From the NCBI GenBank assembly GCA_950295325.1, contig OX485803.1:37589554-37649553 (forward strand): DNA of 60,000 bases, written 5' to 3'. Below the pieces are notes generated by a model, which saw only the letters and a list, made by a program, of their open reading frames with translations, was not told the origin of the DNA and did no database searches. The translations under genes and the position numbers were made by a program. Numbering within the stretch: the stretch's first letter is position 1; every line of letters starts with the position of its first letter. Source of the DNA: Polytrichum commune (taxonomy: Eukaryota > Streptophyta > Polytrichopsida > Polytrichales > Polytrichaceae). Below are positions 56,048-60,000 of the stretch, piece by piece.

Positions 56048-57541
56048 TCAAAATTTTCCCGGGAATTTCTGAAATCGGCTATCATAAAGTAATACTAAAT
56101 CTGTAGGTCCGATCTTTTTATCCTTCATTTTGCTATCATAATAGGACTTGCGCCATTTTTGTATGGCGGCAGTATTTAAATATGCTTGGCTTCGGGTTTC
56201 ATCTAATTTCTCAAGCATATTAATACGAGCTTCCAATGATTTCGCGTCACCAAGACGCTCATTTATGGCGATTCTTAATGATGGTAATTCCAATTCAATA
56301 GGTAAGATTGTCTCTTGCCCGTATACTAATTGGAAGGGAGTGAATTTAGTTGTGACTTTATATGTAGTCCGATATGCCCATAATGCGTCAATCAATTTAG
56401 TATCCCAATCAGTCATAGATCCTTGCACTGTTTTAGTAATTATTTTACAAAGGAATCCATTGGTCTTCTCGGTTTGACCATTAGCTCGTGGATGATAAGG
56501 GGTAGTCAATCGATGTTTAATTTTGTATTTTGTTGTTAATTCCTCAATAACATCATTGACAAAATGTGTACCTCTATCACTCACAAGTTCTGTAGGACAT
56601 CCAAAACGTGCCATAATATTTTCACGTAAAAACTTGGCAACAATTACTTTATCATTAGTTTTAGTGGCTTCGGCCTCCGCCCATTTTGTAGCGTAATCCG
56701 TAGCTATTAAAATATAGTGATGACGACCATGACGACTGGGTGGGTTTATAAGACCAACAAAATCTATACCCCATTTTTCAAAAGGGGCTAACGCTAAGAT
56801 TGGGGTTAAAGGCATTGCGGAAGAAAAAGTGGGCTTACCAATGCGTTGACACATATCGCATTGCCTCGTGTAAGTACCACAATCCGCAAATAGCGTAGGC
56901 CACCAATAGCCTGATTGGAGTATTTTACGGGCGGTCACATCACCCGCAAAATGACCACCGGCGGGATTATCGTGACACTCTTTCAAAATTTGCGGAATCT
57001 CCGAACTTGTTACACATCTACGGAGGACACCGTCTTTACCTTGTTTGTATAGAGTGTTAGCAATAATAGTATAAGGTCCCGCTTTATAGGCTAAGCGTTG
57101 TTTTTGTTTATCTGTATATTCTTCCGGAAAGGTATTGGTTTGTAGATAATTAATAATCTCGGCATATTCCGGAGGTATAACATCCACAAAGAACAATTGA
57201 GCATCGGGGAATGAATCGTCAATGGGTTCCTCACCTAATTCTTCATTTAAGCGAGACAAATGGTCGGCATTAGCATGACTTTTACCAGGACGTACTTCAA
57301 CTGTGAAGTCAAATTCTTGTAAAAGTAATACCCATCGAGCAATACGACCGCTCAATTGTGGTTTATTTACCATGTATTTTAGGGCATCGTGATCCACATG
57401 GAAAACCACTTTATTTCCCAATAAATAATGTCGGAATTTTTGGATTGAAAATATCATGCCTAAGGCCTCTCGTTCCGTTACCGAATAATTCTTTTCAGCT
57501 TGGACTAATTGTCTACTGGCATAGTATATGGGGTGGTCCTG
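56048..57541 (-). pseudogene. Ty3 RNase H end and integrase
   Basis: RNase H removes the RNA strand and integrase joins the cDNA to the genome. After TGA 57542 the frame reads YASRQLV and VTEREALGMIFSIQKFRHYL (RNase H Glu), FHVDHDALKYM (Asp) and NADHLSRL (last Asp). The integrase zinc site is HDNPAGGH then CDMC. The catalytic core has WGIDFVG (Asp), SDRGTHFVND (Asp) and NGQTEKTNG (Glu), a complete DDE triad. The C-terminal part runs to YDSRFQKFPGKF and a TGA. Confidence 0.92.
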
Positions 57542-57892
57542 TCATTTCTCGTCTTTTTGACTAAGGACGGAGCCTAAGGCCACATTTGAGGCATCCACAT
57601 AAATGTGAAAATCTTTATCCCAATTCGGTGGAACTAAAATGGAAGCTGTCACTAGCTTCCTTTTGAGGACGTTGAAAGTATGAGTGCAAGCTGAGGTCCA
57701 TACGGGTGGTGATTTGGTTTTCCTTAATAATTCAGTAAAAGGCATAGCTATGGTAGTATACCCATGAATGAAACGACAGTAATAACCTGTATGACCAAGA
57801 AATCCTTTAACTTCAGAAACTGTGGTAGGAATGGGTAATGACGCTATGATAGTTACTTTATCGGGATCTGTAGCTATCCCCTCTCCGATACA
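57542..57892 (-). pseudogene. Ty3 reverse-transcriptase thumb and RNase H start
   Basis: Continues in a new frame from the frameshift in a GAGAGGGGATAG stretch: IATDPDKVTII, VKGFLGHTGYYCRFI (connection landmark) and FHIYVDASNVALGSVLSQ, the first RNase H Asp. Ends at TGA 57542-57544; the same frame continues after it. Confidence 0.88.
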
Positions 57893-58638
57893 ATATGTCC
57901 CACCAATTTTCCGAAGGGAACTAGAAATGCGGATTTGGCCGCATTTATGGAAATACCGAACTCCATGCATTTATCGAAATATTTTTGGAGATAATCGGCA
58001 TGATGTTCCATAGTTCCGAACACCGCGAAGTCATCCAAGAATATTTCCATAAATTTACGTAAATATTCTTAAAATGCTTCGGTCATAACACGTTGAAAGG
58101 TTGCGGGAGCATTGCATAAACCAAATGGCATAACCATATATGCAAAGGTTCCCCAATCCATAGTAAATGTTGTGTACCATCGATGGGGTTCATAAATTTG
58201 AATTTGATTATAACCAGAAAATCCATCCATGAAAGAATACGTTTTGTGGCCCGAGACCGCATCTAGCATAGTGTCAGTGAAAGGGAGTGGAAAATAATCC
58301 TTCCGAGTGACACTATTTAATCTACGGAAATCTTGACAAATTCGTAATTTCCCATTTTTCTTGGGTACAACAACAATGGGTAAAACCCACTCACTATAAG
58401 GGACTTTGTAAATGAACCCTGCCTCTAATAATTTGTCAATTTCTTCCTTCACCAATAATGAATATTTAGGGTTCATTCTATATTGTCTTTGTCTTACGGG
58501 TGCCACACCTTCTTCTAACACAATTTTGTGTTCACATACTTCTGGTGGGACTCCTCGTAGATCCTTATAGGTCCATGCAAATACGTGTATATTTCTTTTC
58601 TTACCAATATTTCCATTCGGTATGAGAAATTTTCTCAT
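57889..58638 (-). pseudogene. Ty3 reverse transcriptase, main part, one nonsense codon
   Basis: Polymerase that copies element RNA into DNA. Motifs in order: RQRQYRMNPKYSLLVKEEI, LPIVVVPKKNGKLRICQDFR, YSFMDGFSGYNQI (first catalytic Asp), MPFGLCNAPATFQRVM, then a TAA at 58069-58071 where the family expects a sense codon. Beyond it the frame continues with MEIFLDDF (catalytic DD of the YxDD-type box) and CMEFGISINAAKSAFLV to the frameshift near 57888. Confidence 0.9.
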
Positions 58639-60000
58639 AAACTTTAATTATTTTAGGGACTTCATCCATGCCCAGATTCATTTCCTTACACACATCCTTT
58701 GCCACATAACTTTTGATTGGAGTGGAAGATGAAAACATAGCATCTTCCCAATCCTCTTCAGAAGCAAGTGGTGGTGGTTCAGGTTTCTTACGAACGATGG
58801 ATTGTTTTCTATCCAAAGGTTGGGGTGGATGGTCCGTTTCGGGAGCTATAGTAGTGACAATGTTACACACAGATTTTTGCCACTGGAGGATTGCATCATC
58901 CGAATCTCCGTCTCCTAAAGGAAAATAATACTCTCCCATCCCTAGTGAGACCGGTAAATTTTGATGACTTTTAACATTATGTATGGCCTTGCTAAGTGCA
59001 TTCTCCGTGTCAGATTTTGAACCATCTGAAGAGAATTCCGTACCATCGTCTTGGGTTTCCCCTTGATATTTGGTAGGAAATAGTGGTAAAATCATTTTCT
59101 CAGATCCACGTCCTAAGGTTAAGGTTCCTTTGCCCCAATCTTCTTTGGCTTGGGCTAGGATTAACCATGGACGTCCTAGGATGCCATGTATTGGTTGCAC
59201 GGCATCCGAGGTTCGGAAAACAATGAAGTCAATTTTATATTCTTTCCCGGCCACTATTACTGACACTTGGGGTAGTTCTCCTAATGGTTTTATGCGGGTG
59301 TGGTCTGCCATTTTAAGGATTATTGGTGTTGGGTTCATTTTAGTTATTCCCAATTCATTTAAAGTTTCCACACTCATTAGGTTAACACTTGACCCTGTAT
59401 CAACCTGGTATCCGGGTATTAATACCCCATCAATAATAACATCCACTGCAGGAGCTCCGGGATCCTTACTCAGTGTTACATCATGTATATCTACCGTTTT
59501 CGGTCTTTTCCGGATCATGGACGAGCTTAGCTTACTCGTACGATGGGGAGCTATCGCTAGCAATTGCCTCATAGTAATTTGAGGTTTTATATTATTCAAA
59601 TCATTTATAATGTCATAGTGTTGAAGCCCGCTAGCTAATTCCATCACTCGTGTCCGTTTAGACGAGGATTTCCGATTAGCATTCCCGGAATTCAACACAT
59701 TGTAACTAGGCATCCTAACCGGTGACTGATTAATTTGTGTCACGGTAGTGGGTAATTTAGTAGTCCGATTCATATGAGGGACTGTGACCGGTTGTGGTTG
59801 ATGATTTTGGATAGGTACCGGCACAGGCTGCACCACATTTGTAGTTGGTACAGTCAGGGTCGGAATATTTCCTTGGTGTGAGCTCTTAGGGATGAGAGGG
59901 TTCTGATAATTAGAGTTATTGGTGTCTAAATTTACGGGGGAGTCATAACCAAGACTTTTATCGTCACTATTATCATCCGGTACCGGCAGAGGTTCAACTA
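58601..60000 (-). pseudogene. Ty3 gag-protease segment
   Basis: Open frame entering from the window edge. It holds a Pro/Val/Gln-rich gag tail, then an aspartic protease domain with VDTGSSVNLMS (catalytic DTGS) and, further on, ILGRPWL, the second protease landmark. The protease would cleave the polyprotein. It ends at 58601 where a frameshift near 58635 separates it from the reverse transcriptase, which overlaps in another frame. Confidence 0.85.

Larger units (their letters stand above)
55919..60000 (-). mobile_element. Ty3-type LTR retrotransposon, decayed, cut by the window edge
   Basis: Domain order on the minus strand is protease, reverse transcriptase, RNase H, integrase, which defines Ty3 (Metaviridae). 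No chromodomain is visible after the integrase. The frame runs off the right edge, so gag start and 5' LTR are missing. Damage: a frameshift near 58635, TAA at 58069, a frameshift near 57888, TGA at 57542 and TGA at 56048. It cannot make a full polyprotein. Confidence 0.93.

Overview
This window is nuclear DNA of a land plant, most likely a bryophyte (moss-like). The RRS1 ribosome-biogenesis gene is split into eight exons with plant-style GT-AG introns and has a telo-box beside its start. There is a nuclear-type tRNA-Leu, NLR-type leucine-rich-repeat debris, and a Ty3 retrotransposon with a plant-type integrase. The pointer to a bryophyte is an intact fungal-type HET-domain gene; fungus-derived HET genes are, from general knowledge, known in mosses. 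Species cannot be named from the sequence, and a lycophyte or fern is not excluded. The window is gene-poor: one clear multi-exon gene (RRS1), one clear intronless gene (HET), one tRNA, one possible small H/ACA snoRNP gene (NOP10-like, probably decayed), one long unrecognised ORF broken only by TAG codons, and otherwise transposon sequence.

Layout. 0-10.6 kb: a hAT transposase tail, a dispersed repeat carrying a nested hAT-type MITE with a perfect 8-bp target duplication, a 2-kb imperfect inverted repeat, a 672-bp element with terminal inverted repeats (TIRs), an LTR-like pair and a Mutator-like MITE. 10.6-14.4 kb: nothing recognisable except tRNA-Leu(UAA). 14.5-18.5 kb: RRS1 on the minus strand, whose first intron holds a 5S-rRNA-like sequence. 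18.6-23.6 kb: dispersed repeats around a dead NLR leucine-rich-repeat segment. 23.6-31 kb: non-coding, with a 410-bp TIR element with 8-bp target duplications and a second copy of the 5.6-kb element. 31-37.6 kb: two decayed pogo/Tigger-type transposases, small MITEs and a Tourist-like MITE. 38-42.5 kb: tandem repeats and a NOP10-like split gene whose intron carries a pogo-type MITE at the junction of a duplication. 44.8-47.1 kb: the HET gene. 50.4-53 kb: the amber-interrupted ORF. 54.4-55.3 kb: a second G-run TIR element. 55.9-60 kb: a decayed Ty3 element on the minus strand that runs off the right edge.

The genes do not form an operon or pathway. RRS1 (60S maturation, 5S RNP loading), the NOP10-like fragment (pseudouridylation RNP) and tRNA-Leu are unlinked translation-machinery genes. 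The HET gene looks acquired. The rest is a record of at least six transposon classes: hAT, Mutator-like, pogo-like, PIF/Harbinger-like, unclassified TIR elements, and LTR elements. Coordinates of repeats are by eye; those with stated target duplications are base-accurate, the others approximate.
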